Source: Arbacia lixula
Taxonomy: Eukaryota; Echinodermata; Echinoidea; Arbacioida; Arbaciidae
NCBI GenBank assembly: GCA_963669155.1
Contig: OZ022576.1
Coordinates: 34,181,838-34,245,837, forward strand
Length of the DNA stretch: 64,000 bases
Direction of reading: 5' to 3'
Each line of letters begins with the position of its first letter. Positions within the stretch are counted from its first letter, which is position 1. The notes beneath the pieces were generated by a model. The model had not been told where the DNA came from and made no database searches. It worked only from the letters and a program-made list of their open reading frames with translations. Positions 40,268-54,495 of this stretch are shown here, one piece after another. The position numbers and the translations under genes were made by a program.

Positions 40268-42060
40268 GTAAGTTTGAGCTGGTAATTTACCATAGCATTT
40301 CGTTGATAACCGATGGGAGTCTTACGAATAACCCCACCCACATAATTTCCAATCGATAGACGCGTTTTCCGCACTTCAGGGGCTGCTTCAATTCAAATAG
40401 ATCTATCTTAGATATTAAAAATCTAAGTAGATACAGAACACTGTTAACGTAGTTAATATTCCACAATTTGGAATTAACATGATAAATTGATGCAATGAAT
40501 TGTGAAGTCATTCGCAACTATTGTTTTGGACATGGTGGTCTAAATCAACCCTGCTCGAGTTAAGCATGTTAAGTGCATACGTAAATGGAAGAGAATCACT
40601 CTAAACAAGACAACATAGTCGGAGGGACAAGATCTCATTTTGACAGTGATCATTATAATGGACGCAGTAACGTGGCAAATCGACGCAGTATCTCTCTTTT
40701 CTCATGCTTATGGTCCGATCGAACAGCACATGTGCCTTTCATTGAACAGCGAGCCTCTGTCTGTTTGTGTATATTGACTTAATGTCAATGAAAGAAAGTC
40801 TGTGATCCTTCTCGCTGCGTTCTCACCGATTTAAAGGCCTACCGTCCGCTTCCGCGTTTTGCGAGAAATTCACAATTTCTCACAAAATTGGGCATCGTTT
40901 GGTACTATTATACTTTTTTCCATGCTTGCAGTCGTTTGTAGCATTCGGGCCCCTTAGTTGGCTTTGTCGTTTTTTGTTTTTTTAACTTACAGTAACATAG
41001 ATTTTTAATTTCTGACTCTTTAGTTATGAAGTAAGCAGTATGTATATTACAGTGTCATGCTATACCAATCGTCGTCGTTTGATAATGAATGCACTGCTGA
41101 TCACCTTTTGTTGACCATATCTGTTAACGAATAAGCAGAACGAAATTTTGACCACGCCCTTCTCTGCAAGCTTTGGAGATATCATCGCGCAAACCCAGGA
41201 GTTTCAAAAGAGGGGTGTAAAATGTAAACAAATTATCCATTCATCTACACATCTAAACTAGGAAATCGAGCACACTTTCAACACACCAAAATGAGACGTA
41301 ATGACAAAGAAAGCATGGTTTACGAATAAACGAGGAAAATGTCGACCCGACAGATGATTACGATTTGAGTTCATTGTTGGGTTGGTTCATCTAAATACTT
41401 TTCAGTCGTAATGCTTCTTTCTCCTGTGTCATATTCATCATCATGTTTCACGGTATGACGTATGTTATCGAAAATCTTTTCCAACATTTTGAGACAAGAG
41501 ACGAATCAACCACTGCTCATCCTACCTCTGGTGCGCATTCTTGTTCTTATCATTCCCTTCCCGTGATTCCCATTCTCTACCCAACGCATCCCATAATATC
41601 TCCCTTTTCCCTTTCGCTATTCATTCAAAAATTGGCCTCTAAGTTTTAAACGTATTCGAGATTTAAAGACCGTTTCGCTAAATCGGCGACACATTCACCG
41701 CAAGATAATGAGGATATCATGGATGTGGGGCATGACTCCCGCCTTTCTTTCTAGTAATCGTTGCCATGGTTTCGTCTGTTATGCAGATGCAACCGTCAGA
41801 CAAGAACAGGTGTGCCATTTCACGCTCACAACCCGCAAATTGTCATCTGCATGGTTATGCGAATACTTAGGACCAGTTTCAGTTGCATTTGGAAAGAAAT
41901 CTGACCATCGCATAATGGAGTTACTATGATTTCCCCAGCGAGTATGACTATGGAATCGAGAATCATGGTGATCGCGAAACCTGCAGAGTGCGGACAATAT
42001 CCGTGATATATTAACACTTAGTGTCGTGAGAGATGTGTTCCTCCACGTCATTCGCTCGTG

Positions 42061-42139
42061 TTAACCTTCTTGGTCTCCTGGGCACAAACATGTCTGGCGA
42101 ACCTATGTGGTTTTCTTAGCTTGGTACTGAGAGTGTTAA
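42061..42139. mobile_element. TTAA-flanked mini-MITE, 71 bp
   Basis: TTAA at 42061-42064 and 42136-42139. One end is ACTCTCAGTACCAAGC (complement), the other CCTTCTTGGTCTCC. Weakly related to the 65-bp family. Confidence 0.5.
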
Positions 42140-42236
42140 CCGCCCGACAGGTGAGAACAGAGAGGAAAGTTAACCGTTTTGCGCTCGCTTTGCTGCTTCC
42201 CTTACAACCTATCATCATGATCCTCAGAGCTGGCAT

Positions 42237-42603
42237 TATGGGAATATACTGTTTTGGAAGACAAAATAGCCTTCAGAGGATGATGGTGAGCAATCTCCTT
42301 ACCAATGGTCTTAAATGCATGCTTGTCCATTTTAGAAACTTGCTGAAAGTTATTTGCCCTCAAATGATCGACATTTGGAGTAAATAGTGATTAGATCACA
42401 AATCCTGAAGTTGTTCGGCCCGAACATTTTGAGGATTTGTGATTGAATAAGTAATACTCTAAATGCGGATGATTTGAGAGAAAACAGCTTTTAGCAAGTT
42501 TCTAAAATGGACAATGCATGAATTTAAGACCATTGGTACGAAGATTGCTCACGATCACCCTTTGAAGGCTTTTTTGTCTTCCCAGTACAGTTTATTCCCT
42601 TAA
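42237..42603. mobile_element. 365-bp palindromic TTAA MITE, diverged copy 2
   Basis: Shares CTGAAAGTTATTTGCCCTCA, TTCGGCCCGAACATTTTGAG and CCATTGGTA with copies at 25729 and 51467. Right TTAA intact, left end mutated. Confidence 0.85.
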
Positions 42604-44596
42604 ACAGGTATTCAAGTATTGGTCCAACTATGAAGCATTATCAAAGGTAAATGGGTCACACGCGGCTAGACCAAAAGGGAGTGAGACATTTTCGTATTGC
42701 ACCACTCTTGCACATGATTTCCGTGGAACAACTCTCTGTCTGGCACAGAAGGATATAATTCCATGCTGTTGTACATGCACATACATGATGCACATGTGCC
42801 ATCTCTTATCCTCATGAGTGAATCATTACAGTCATTACTGGTTTATCATTGTTGAAACATTGTACATCTCTAGTGAGAATATACACATGTATATCATGTA
42901 TATAGTTCGATGTGAATTTCCTCTTTACCAACGGGCGCACTTTAACCGTGTCTATTTGCTTACTTTCACAACCAATATTCTGCTTAAATAGATTTGTTGT
43001 TTGATCTTTAAAGCATTTCGTCCAATATTGTATACACAACAGGTGAATGGCAAACTCTCTGGGAAAGGTAGTCTCAGCACCCAATCTGTATATTTACTCA
43101 AAATATTCGTTGCCATTGTTTGATACACAGACATATTGATTCACAATCCATAAGTCTACAACTTTATCCTTACAGTTCGTTTCCATAGTAACAATTCCAT
43201 GAAAATCCTATTGCGATGCCACAATGTCGTGATCATGCTGATGCCTTATGGGTCGGGCTCAAAACGCGGTGGGAAGCCAAATGCCGATCGGCTGAAAACA
43301 AGACTACGAGACAGAATCTAAAAGGGACAATAGAGGAAAGGAGACACCACTGCCACTACGGAACCCTATCACTCTGTGACCCACTAAGTCTTGACACAAC
43401 GGCTAAGTGTTCCAGTTAAATACAAGTGGATAAACAAGCTGAAGCATTGGCAAACTGAGTTATTATATCGCTGTTAGTACCGTGCACTGAAGACCTGCCT
43501 CCCCATTGACCTTGTGTGCAGTGATCGCAGAACTTCACCCAAGTGGAAGATTGAATGAAAAAAAAAAATCAAATAATAGTTTGCCATAATATTATGCGGG
43601 TTGAATATAATCTGTATATTTTGCTTCCGCAATTCTTGATTGTAACTGATCACTCTCTTAGCCGTGTTCATCATCGTTATCAAGATCGGTTTCTGACACT
43701 TCATTAAACCCATTCTCTCGTGGCACATGAGTCAATTATCTCTTCTTTCCATCATTACGTTTGAAGTTTCCATCTCGTCATTCGTCACCTCCATTCAGTC
43801 TTCAACTATTTTTCCTTCTTATGTCTTGTCCTTGTTTTTTGTGATATCTCCCATGCGTTTCACTTTACGAATTCGGGCATTTCAGACTGTCTTTTAATTT
43901 CTCAACTGTCCCCATATGTCTCTGGCCATGCTAATTTTACACGCGTGAAATCCTTGAGAGTATGTGATCACTATCTTTGAAACAGATGAGATCTTATGTC
44001 CCTTCCTCGGATCTCTGATACGACCCCTGCCTTTTCCACCTCCCAATCCGTGAAAGGGCGCCAGGGTCACGTGGGTGGAGACATTTCACCGGGCCTGGTT
44101 TCAGAGCTTTACCGCCATGCATGACGGTTATATAAACGCCAGTTGCCCAAATAAGGACCCCCCATCGATCACCCTCTATCGGAGTCCATCTCGGCGTCCG
44201 TCTCGGAGTGGTCGAGCGTTCATTGATTGGCCCGCTTATACCTGCTTTATACCGATCCCATCCCGGCCGACTTTAAAGGTGGCATATGCAAGAAAAGACC
44301 TCAACGGCTGCACGGAAAGAAATGTGCTGGTAACCCTTTTTGTGCCGGATAAAATGGTTTGTGTGAATGCTCGGAGACAAAACGCACACCTGGTATACAA
44401 ATGGTTAACGGGCCGTTGCTCCATTGTGGCGTAACACTTAGCATCCCTTTTAAAATGGTAGGCTCTATGGCCAGCCACGTGTTAAGTTGAGCACCCTGTA
44501 CATATTCAACCACACGTGTACCGACCAAGATACGTTCGGAATGTTTTTTTATTTATTTATTTAATTGTTGAACCCACTTTCTACTCAATTATTAAG

Positions 44597-44677
44597 TTAA
44601 CCCTTAACAGGTGGATTATTTAACCATCAACATACACAGCTCCCATAGAGGAGCATATTGTCTGCCCCCAAAGGATT
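44597..44677. mobile_element. possible TTAA mini-MITE
   Basis: TTAACCCTTAACAGG at the left and CCCCAAAGGATTAA at the right. Short and imperfect. Confidence 0.3.
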
Positions 44678-45044
44678 AATGTCATTGAGATCGCTGGGCG
44701 AGCCACAAGAGGTGGATGCTGAACGAGGAAAGATGCTCGTTTGATTTTTTTTTCCAAATCAAAAATCTAAATATCATGTTAATACCATTTGATCACATGA
44801 CAATGGAAGGACAAAGGAATCAATGTTTGGCGTAATAGCAAGAAGTATTATGAAGAAAAGAAACATCCTTGCCACACAAATATACTGACATGATAGCATG
44901 CAGATGGGAGTTGTAGAATTGATTATATAGATACATTTGGTGCTAGTTTCACAAAAGAAGGAGAAGAAATAGAGCATAAATGATCACATACATACTCAAT
45001 CGTTGTTTACACACAGTACACTAAATTCTTGAGCAAACGGCGAA

Positions 45045-45145
45045 GTGGTCTTTAATGGCGGAGTAGGTTTTCGCGATTCATAAAACATCAAATTATTATG
45101 TGATTCGTCAAAATGTCTTCAGACCCTCTGAATCAGAGAAATCTA
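45045..45145 (+). repeat. dispersed direct repeat, copy 1
   Basis: GTGGTCTTTAATGGCGGAGT, then AAAACATCAAATTATTATGT and GATTCGTCAA. The partner begins at 46475. Confidence 0.85.
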
Positions 45146-46474
45146 CAAAATACGAGGCCGGGATGAGATTTGTGCACAGTAGCGTTATATATTTGATGTT
45201 AGAATAAAACGACAATAACAATTGACAAAGAACCGGGCGGTACACACGACAGTTATTATTTAAGGAAATCCAAGTCATAAAAACTCGATGTACTGTGAGG
45301 GGAATATGCTGAAAATTAAAGAAATAATGAAAAAAAGTAAAATGCTCATGAATATCCTAATTATACGACATGCTTCTACATTTCACTTTGCCACCTGGGA
45401 CGAAGGCCTAGAGGGTATGGTGTTTTTTGTGCATTGAGTAGAAGGACAAGTAGAAGGACATATCTCACAGGTGGGCAATTTACGGTTTCATTCTGTAGGA
45501 CTACTGGAATTGTCATGCTTGCTCCCAGAGCTCGTGATTAAGGTTGTTAAAAACCGTAGCTTTTTAAAGATGTCATTCCTATTTCCTGAAACCTTTACCA
45601 ATCTGCTTATAATTTGTTTATTAAAAAAGCAATTATTAGGGCTTGGGAGTCCTTTAAATGCATGTGCTGTCAAATATTTGACGCAATGTCATGTCAAAGA
45701 CTGATGAATTGCAGAATGATGATTTATTTTTTGATCATCTTTTATAGGGATATACAATGCTTCGGTGATGGATGAAGTGGCATTCTTAATAACGCAATAA
45801 TCATCTCTCAGCATGACAATGGGCGTGAGTACATCGTTGATAGAGGAACGGTCGGCTTGAGTTCGATTGGGAAACATGTATTGCTTCGTTCTTTAGGCAA
45901 ACACTTGAACTGACATCCAATCCTTATCCTCCCTCCCGTAATGGTAACGGGCAATATAGACCATGTGATATCGAGGACTCACCTTCAGGCGTAAAGGGGG
46001 CGGGTAATATATTCTTATAATGACTGGACGTTTGGCTTGAGGCTTAAGTCGCTTCCTTACGGGGTCACGTGACTATGTCATTATTCCTTGACGTTTCAGA
46101 TTTCACGACGCGGAGAATCTACGATCCAGCTATCCCAAACTTTCTCTTCTCGATTCATACGAAGGTGGGCCTGGTAAAGAGGTGTAGTGGAACACTGGGC
46201 TTGAAACTAGACCATTTTCTCGGTTAATGTTTACCTCTTCCCGCCACTTTTGATTCGGTGTCATGTGATATACCCTACCAGCATTTATACTCCAGAATGG
46301 CTTTTGATTAAGTTATACATTTCAAATGATCCGTGGTAGATTAATACACATTACATTTCTTTCGTCACGGACATATATAGTAATTCGACACAAAAGGCAA
46401 ACGTTGTAGAGCTATTTTACGACAGTAAATGTAATAAATGATACATGATACAAGAACAAGAAGACTTGGCTATA

Positions 46475-46575
46475 GTGGTCTTTAATGGCGGAGTAGGTTC
46501 CCTCGATTTATAAAACATCAAATTATTATGTGATTCGTCAATATATCATCAGACCGTTTAAATCCGTGAAATTGG
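46475..46575 (+). repeat. dispersed direct repeat, copy 2
   Basis: Partner of 45045, 1,430 bp downstream and about 85% alike by eye. No terminal repeats noticed. Confidence 0.85.
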
Positions 46576-47801
46576 AAGGCAATTTTATATTAGGTTTTCT
46601 TTAAGTCAGGTGATTACATATAAAGTATTCTTATTTAAAAGATTAGGAAAAAACGATTAGGACGACACGAGGCACTCAATTGAAAATTAATTGCTTTGTC
46701 TTAAAAGGTAAGATGTCTGTATGTTGACTGAAATCATTTTTAAAGTCACAAGCAATTATCGGTGTGCGTTACTCAGACGACTGAAGCAGTGAATTGTTGC
46801 AGTTGCAGCGAACATCAGAGGCTATTTCCAGGCTATTAAAACCTCTATTGCGTATAAAAAAAAGCGCTTGCATTGTTTGGTGATGAATTCGAGTGCTTAT
46901 CAAACCGGGCTTGCGCTGTTTCTCTTTTTAACAATCGATAACACATTGGAACGCAATCTGTCAAGCTGGCAGGCGCCGTGATCTATAGATTGCTTTCTGC
47001 TGGTGTGCATTATAAAGAAACAATTACTGAGAGCCTTTGTTGGTATTACAGCGGGCAAAGCATAAGGCCATGCGCTTCAATGGGATTCTAATAATATTGC
47101 ACTTTGGGACCTAGTACTTTTAATCAATTGAAATCAAAACTATTACAGGAAAACTCGAACTGTGTGATTTTATTAGAGATAGGAAAATATAACCTCGATT
47201 ATGAAGCAATACAGGAGTTTGTATAAATATAGGGGGACACTTAAACGGACTAGTACGATATTCAACAATTACATTATTTTACAATTAATCGGCAGATTGC
47301 TTTTCCCTTTTTTTAATCTCAAAGGTGAAACGTCCCCAGTATCACCTTTATATCAGCCAATTTTTGCTGTACTTGTATTAGTAATCATTAATCCTTTTTG
47401 CGATAGACAACTTCTGCCCTATGAGTTTTGGTTTTATTATTTGTGCAAAAGTGCAATTAATGGCGGATAAAAAGGTTAATCTGGTAACCCAAAGACACAA
47501 TCATAAGCTCAGCCAATGTCACACACTGACACTCGAAGCAAGCGCAACTCTTGATGACTTCCATTTACACATGGATGATGGCCCTCATGTTAGCAAACGA
47601 ATGGATCGTTACCATGGAAACCTGTATGCGAGCAGCATACGAGTGACGACTCGTCAAGGTAGCTTTTAAAGTAGCAGCCCGTCGTAGTTGCTAGCTTCAA
47701 GACTCCTTGACCACAAACCAGTCAGTCGACTTGAAGAGTGAAGCATCTATCGCTGCTGAATGCGCTAAGGACCTTGAACCATTTCCATAATTCTTTACCC
47801 C

Positions 47802-48900
47802 TTCGAGTAGAGTCACCAAATAGACACACACTATTAACCCTTTTATCCATTAAGCCTCTCAGTACTAAGCCAGGAAAAGCACATTGACTTATAACACAAT
47901 TCATGTACCCATGGTAGTGAGAGGATTTATGGTGTCTGTTCTATATAATAGTCCAGGCGCTTAAGAGGAAAGAGCCAGAATAAGTCAATATAAGTCAATA
48001 TATAAACACCGACTTCTCAAATGTGAACATCGTTTATCTAGCACTGTAACCATCTTTAACACCAAACGGTAATAAAATCAAACCTACTATAGCTTTCACT
48101 TGTATAGTAAGACCCCGTTTCTTGTTTCTTGTGTCTCTTGAAAAAAATGTTCCTTATTAAAACCTGTAGTAGAGGAACCTGTACATAAAGATCCTCTGCA
48201 TCAAACATACCATTTGTCTTGTCTCCTTTTATGTCCTTTATATACAGGTTTCACTGTAATAAAGATGTAGACAGAATATTATACCAAGTGTCATATTGCA
48301 TCAATACTGTCCTTGACCACTTTGCCTTTACTTTCCACTTCGAGTAGATTCGCCAAACATCCATGCGCTATCTGCCTCCGGATCTATTAAATATGTCTCC
48401 ATGAAAATACATTTTGCAGGAGCTTAAGTGCAACAAATTATACAACATAATATTTTTTAAGGTAATAATCGGTTGAAGACAGAATACGATAGCAAATGTG
48501 ATGTTGCATCAGTAATCCTTCGAGTAGATTTACTAATACCCATGTTTATTTATATTCGTATCCGTTATAAGTAGCCTTTGAAATGAATATTTCATGAGTA
48601 AAGAAATACAAATTTACACAAACAATGACTTTGACATATCGTAATTCTTATCTCAGACGTTAATGATCGGTCAGAGACAGGATACGATAGCAAATGTCAT
48701 TTTACATCAGGATCGCCCTTGAGCCAATTTGATATTATTTAACCATTCGAGTAGATTTAACAAAACAACCATGTGTCATTCATTCATCTGATATCGAGCG
48801 TTAATGATGGATTGGAGAAAGTATTGTCCTTACACCACTTTCATCATGTTCATGATTACTAACGCTTCTAATAGATTCACCAAACAACCACGTGCTCTCT
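47802..48900 (+). repeat. degenerate satellite-like array
   Basis: Five blocks resemble TTCGAGTAGATTCACCAAAC, at about 47802, 48339, 48519, 48746 and 48866. Upstream of several lies ACAGAATACGATAGCAAATG followed by a TGCATCA block. Spacings are 537, 180, 227 and 120, suggesting a unit near 180 bp with losses. Confidence 0.6.
47850..47924. mobile_element. mini-MITE of the 65-bp TTAA family
   Basis: TTAA-GCCTCTCAGTACTAAGCC, then GCACATTGACTTATAACACA, then CCATGGTAGTGAGAGG. Clear relative of the element at 13842. It sits inside the degenerate array. Confidence 0.65.
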
Positions 48901-48937
48901 GTCTTAGCATCCATTAATTATTGTTTACTATTTTTTT

Positions 48938-49030
48938 CAATTCAATTCAAGTCTTTATTCATTTAGCAAACAAAAATAAACTTTCATGAACAATGAATAT
49001 AAGGCATCATTAGAAAGCCGATGGCTTGTG
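48938..49030 (-). mobile_element. possible LINE/SINE 3' tail
   Basis: The minus strand ends AATAAAGACTTGAATTGAAT, a (TTGAA)n-type terminal repeat similar in kind to the tail of the big LINE. No coding part recognised. Confidence 0.4.
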
Positions 49031-50360
49031 AGGTATCTTATATGTCATGGACTTATAAATTTGGTAAGGGATCATCTTAATCAATCTTAATCCAAATTGA
49101 TTACGGGACCCGTAAAGATGACACAATTTTTCACTTCAGATCCCAGTCTCGTTTGATTTGACCAAAAGGCTACATATTAATTCAAGACGGTCCCTTTACA
49201 TGGTCGCGACAAAATGATTCTGTAATTATTAAGACCCAACTACCGTTCCTTACCTATAAGAGGGAGAAAGTAGCAAAGCCACACACTTAAGAATTATATA
49301 ATAGTCAATTATTGTGGATTATCTAAAATATACCCATCAGGACAATAAACGAGTCCTTGCTTTTGGAGAGTAGGGCAGAATTTAACAAAAACGTGAGAGC
49401 TAAAGCAGAAATCGCCGCACAGATCGATAATAAATATGTATTACTTGGAGGTGCAGATAGTAGCCGTGTCACATTCCGGAGTCAAAACCCATCCCCATCC
49501 ATCAAAGTAGAACAAGCGGGTTACATCGACCGGTAATTGATGGGCAAGTCGAAGCTCCCGGCCTGAAAAACAAAAAACAAAGGATGGTAAAAAATATATA
49601 TATAATCTGCATTTCCCCAGCGATAATGGGAAATCAGATGCGGCTGAGAAGAATAATTTTGACCAGTTCTGTCCAATTTGCCAGAGAAAATGAAATGATT
49701 TCGGGACGCGAGTGCAGGGTACTGATATTTCTCTCGCAGCTGTAACACGAACTGATTGAGACAACACAGGGGAGGTGCGCTTGCGATAGGCAAAAATGGG
49801 GTGGGTATCGTTATATGAAGCGTGTTTTAGTTCTCCTCTTCAGCCAGCAAGTAAAACGATGGATTCAAAATTTAAAAAAAAATGCGATGAGCTTTGTATA
49901 TTCATATATGTGCGTTGCTCTTGAAGATTTCAGATAGATGTAGTAAAATATAGCAAGACAGGAGATATTATGAGGAATGTGTGTCTCTCAAAAAATCTTA
50001 ACGCTGCTTTATATTGGGTCCTACTGTGTCCAGCCACATTAAAATCATCACTGTCATACTCCTTTCTTTCCCCATCATTTTTAGTGCGAGGATGAACTCT
50101 GTTGGCTTTGTACTTGCATTGACGTGGTTACCAATTTAAGTATGGGCGTCACTGATAGCAATATTCATTATTATATACACACAACCGTGGCAACACCACT
50201 CAAGTATGTATGAAACCACGGTAACCGTAGTTTCAAAACTTTACAGTCTACTCTTCCATTCTGAAAAGTGAGTATATTATAAAGACAAGCAGTGCAGTAG
50301 GGACACACTTGTAAAAATTAATCGGAGATAGTTATGATTGGCATAGTTCAAGGGCAGGAT

Positions 50361-50382
50361 GGGTGGGGGGGGGGGGGGGGGG
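50361..50382 (+). repeat. poly-G tract
   Basis: About 18 consecutive G after GGGT. Other G- or C-runs are at 52430-52443, 52938-52950 and 56350-56367; such runs are prone to sequencing error. Confidence 0.9.
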
Positions 50383-51302
50383 CTGTAACCCCCTGCTGTC
50401 CCTGAGATACCCGTATATCGATGGTATGTGAGAATAGAGCAGCGCTCTATTTGCAGATGATTATTGGGCCTGACCCAGCTGAAATTGGGGTCTCGAGCTG
50501 GCGCGCAGGGTCCCCCCTGGTAGAAAACGAAGCCAAATCAGTTTATCATGGTCATTCCATATTGTATCAGACAGTGAACGAGGGTCCCGTGTCGTCTGTA
50601 CATACCCGTGGCTGATCTTTCAAGTATCCGTTTACAACCGAATGTGGACAGCCGCGGGCGTGTTCACGTAAATGAAACGTGAATGATGTCAGTGTCTTGT
50701 GCACGTCAAGTTAAAGGGTGCACCGGCCTAATGTGTAATAAGAAGAGGAGGTCAGCTGTGTTCTCACTATCTATGCTATTGTCGTATCTCTGATATAGTT
50801 CGGCTATGTTGGAATGGAAAGTACACATATATTGGAAAGGAGCGATATGGGAATGATGTTTACTTTTAAAATTGATACTGTCATGTGGACATCAAAATGA
50901 ATATAAATGAACAAAGTAGCATCTTTTTAAATGTAGATTTATGTCTTGAAATCGCACCGGGAAAAATGCATTCCACCGACAGTACCAATGTTTTTTGCGA
51001 ACGAGAGATAGAGAAAAACTAAGAGACATAATAATATAATGCACCGGGGTAATGAATTAGTGCATGTTGAGTGTCTAAATATCACGAAAGGTATATGTCA
51101 GGAGAAAAAGAAGCGATCATGGAATTCACTTTGAATAAATATTGTGTAGTACGCATACACACATAAGATACATATGTGCATAATTATGTACACTCGATAC
51201 ACAAGGTGAATAAATTATTTGTCATAGAAAGCGTTTCTCCATAATACACTTCGCTTTCTTGTATTGGAGCGCCTGTAGCAGCCCACATACACATAACAAA
51301 TA

Positions 51303-51339
51303 CAAACACACACACACACACACATACACACACACACAA
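51303..51339 (+). repeat. (CA)n microsatellite
   Basis: About 17 CA units with one TA interruption. Confidence 0.9.
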
Positions 51340-51466
51340 TGAAACTTATATTGTACTTGAATGAAAATGATTGGAAGCACACAATATGATTTCTCTGTAA
51401 TCGAGAAGTACTTAAAATACTTAGCATGTAATTACACCAAAAGAATTGTCGCCTTTAATGCCTAAA

Positions 51467-51833
51467 AGGGCATATACTGTACTGGGAAGGCAAAAAACCT
51501 TCAAAATGTAACTGTTAGCAATCGTCTTGCCACTGGTCTTAAATTGATGTATTGTCTATTTTAGAAGCTTGCTGAAAGTTATTTGCCCTCAAATGATCTA
51601 CATTTGGAGTAATGAGTGATTAAATCACAAATCCTCAAAATGTTCGGCCCGAACATTTGGAGGATTTAATCATTAATCATTAATTACTCCACATGTGGAC
51701 CATTTGAGGGCAATTAACTTTCAGCAAGCTTCTAAAATGGTCAATACATGAATTTAAGACCATTGGCAAGAAGATTGCTAACAATTACATTTCGAAGGCT
51801 TTTTGCCTTCCCAGTACAGTATATGCCCTTTAA
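51467..51833. mobile_element. 365-bp palindromic TTAA MITE, copy 3
   Basis: Ends AGGGCATATACTGTACTGGG and complement. Right TTAA intact, left flank TAAA. Very similar to copy 1 in GHDC intron 4. Confidence 0.9.
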
Positions 51834-54399
51834 GCCACCTTATATTACCCCCGCACCCCCCCCCCCTCCCCTCCACCGATGTTTCCGGATGAAGGGGTAG
51901 TTATATCGCGCACGACGGAACAAAATTACCCATGATTATACGAACAATTATTGTTCCAGTAATTTTCTTTCTCCAAGGCAGTGTAATTCTTATCTAAAGA
52001 TGATGAGATGATCTGAAAACATGCACATGCATCTTACACAAAAAAGGGGGCTGAAATCATATGGGGAATTCGATGGCCGAAGAAAAGAAATGAAGAAAAC
52101 GCTCGATAGCATTGCAGTATAGAATGTAGATAAGCTTGCTGATTGAACTTGGCATTATGGACGCCGACTTGATTTAGCGACACACATTCGGTTTATTACG
52201 TTCACGTTATATCGACACCACATGTATTACAATATCTATGCAGTGTTATTGCAACTAATGGTTACGATTGAAAGTGATAGATATCGAAACATTTTAACTC
52301 TTACATTTCTTTCAGATTCTAAAGTTAACTTGCTATCTTCTCTCTCGTACCTTCATAGTTATGTCATTTTGGAGTGGTATTGGTTGTGGGATGTGTATGT
52401 GTAGACTTATGTATGCCAGTGGGAAGCGAAGGGGGGGGGGGGGAGAGCCTATCCCAAAGTCAACATTTGATTCTATGATCCCACACATAGGTTGTTTATG
52501 GGTTCTCCCCTCCCCCCTCCCTCCTTTAAGACACTGCTGGGCTCCATTTTATTTAAAAAAAAAAGTCAGTGGGCATATCGATAGGATATTAAGGTGGGAA
52601 TATACTTGAACTCCGCACTACAAAGAAGTTATCAACCAAAACATACATCAGAGTTTTGATAACCTGATTAAAACGATATTCCTTCCGTTTTACCAAAAGT
52701 AAGAATATCATTGTAAAAAAATCTTCCCGAAAACTCACTAAAGAAACTTCTTCATGAATCTGTTCCTTTGAAGACTTTTTACAATTCACTTGAACATAAT
52801 ATTTTGTTATAAGGGGGAGATGGCTTTTTAAACGTTGGAATACATTTGACATTTTGCGTTGTATATTAGCTACCTACACTTATATTTCTCATCGTCACTT
52901 GTGTAATGGTGAGCATGGTGTGTTATTGCTATATTCACCCCCCCCCCCCCTTTATTCACCCTCACAAACCATAGAATGTAGTACTTTGTTGCATGGTTCT
53001 ACTTCTTCGGGCACCATTGCTTAAACCAACATTCCGTCGGATGTATAAGGAAGGAAGTCCTGGACATGTTACATTTCGGAAAGAAAGATACCCAGGGTAT
53101 GAACTTCCCTGAGAAAAAAGAGTTTATACATGTATAAGGGGAGGGGTGATCAAAAAATGCTTATCGAAATATTATCCTCTTTCTTTCGTGGAAAACCTCA
53201 CTGCAGAAGAAAAGTGATTACCCCGTATCCCGTGCACATCGTGAAACCAATCACGGTCCTTATTTCTGAGCTGCTATGTTTATTTAAAAATCGAAATCTC
53301 CGTCTCGCGTAATGATGTTTAAATTACTCCGCGATATTTTTCTTGTTTGGGGGCTGCGAATCCGTAACGTCGTTAGCGACGTGTTCGTGAGAAATATAGC
53401 GCTCATCCGCTCAAATTAAGTTTGTGTATCATTCGATTAAACCCTCACTGGCTCCTGCAGTTATGCGGCAGGCGAATTACAGACATGTTCTCCACCTTCC
53501 GTCCCCCATTCCGACCCATTACCTACCCACAGCCAAATTGAATTCTCTAGTCTTTGTAGGAGGAGAGTGTAATATAAAATTATTAAACTTTTATACATCT
53601 GTGGGGAGACTGCGTAGCTAAACGACATAAAGAAGCATTTAGCTGTCTGGTTTATACATTCAGTAATGAAATAGACATGTGGGACACCTGTCGAGGGAGA
53701 ATGCCCATTGGAAATCCAGTAACTGTCAGAATTCACAATTAGCCAGAGTCGTGAGACTATCAATGAAGAACACAAAGAACTTACTAGACGATATTGGAAG
53801 AGAATACCGTTTATCAGGATATTTCATTTAATCTAATTTAATAAGTAAAGAACACAAATAAAGTAGATGAAGGTAGATTTTGAAAGGGAATACAATTTAA
53901 CAGGTCATTTGCTTCTCACGAATACATACCATTTTTCGCATATTGAGTTGAAGTATGGAGAAACATATCAAATGTATCATACTCCGAATATTGATCTTAT
54001 TTAAATATGAATAGACATAATCTATGTCAGTGCACTTTCCCCCATGGCCGCCTGGAATTTCAGCGGAGTAAAAGCCCTTCACAATGGCAGGCGGGATATT
54101 TGGGCAGATGAACAGCAATTTGGGATAAAGCTGCTCGTATTCTGGTCGGATTTACACACAAAGGAGGTGAGCTTCATGAACCTTGTGAAAGATAATGCTG
54201 GCTAAATTGGATGCGTTGAGATGAGATTGACACAGGTGTACCTTTAACCGTTGCGTCGTCGCAGTTGATGGATGGATGAATGCATGCAGAAGCAACCTCG
54301 GATTGTACTTTACTGCTTGTATGTTGTGAGTTTGCAGACCGCATCAGGGGTTTTGGACAGTTTTTCCTTTCCCAGTTGCCAACAGCCTGGCAATGTTGG

Positions 54400-54495
54400 T
54401 GTCTAACCCCTTATACGGCAGATCAAATGCTGCTCTATGAGATTTACAATTATTACTCGTGCACAAATGCACAGGTGCCGCATTAAGAGTTATAA
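54400..54495. mobile_element. possible TTAA-type mini-MITE
   Basis: AACCCCTTATACGGCAG at one end and TGCCGCATTAAGAGTT at the other form imperfect inverted ends. Flanks are not exact TTAA. Confidence 0.3.

Noticed and set aside
39829-40374. 181-codon minus-strand frame over the SLC6 exon
   Set aside because: Antisense shadow of the transporter coding sequence.
44075-44434. 119-codon plus-strand frame
   Set aside because: No recognisable motif, no flanking splice logic, isolated within the presumed SLC6 intron.
49441-49770. Minus-strand open segment after a good TTTTTCAG acceptor, ending in TAA
   Set aside because: About 40 residues with no recognised homology and no partner exon; cannot be distinguished from chance.
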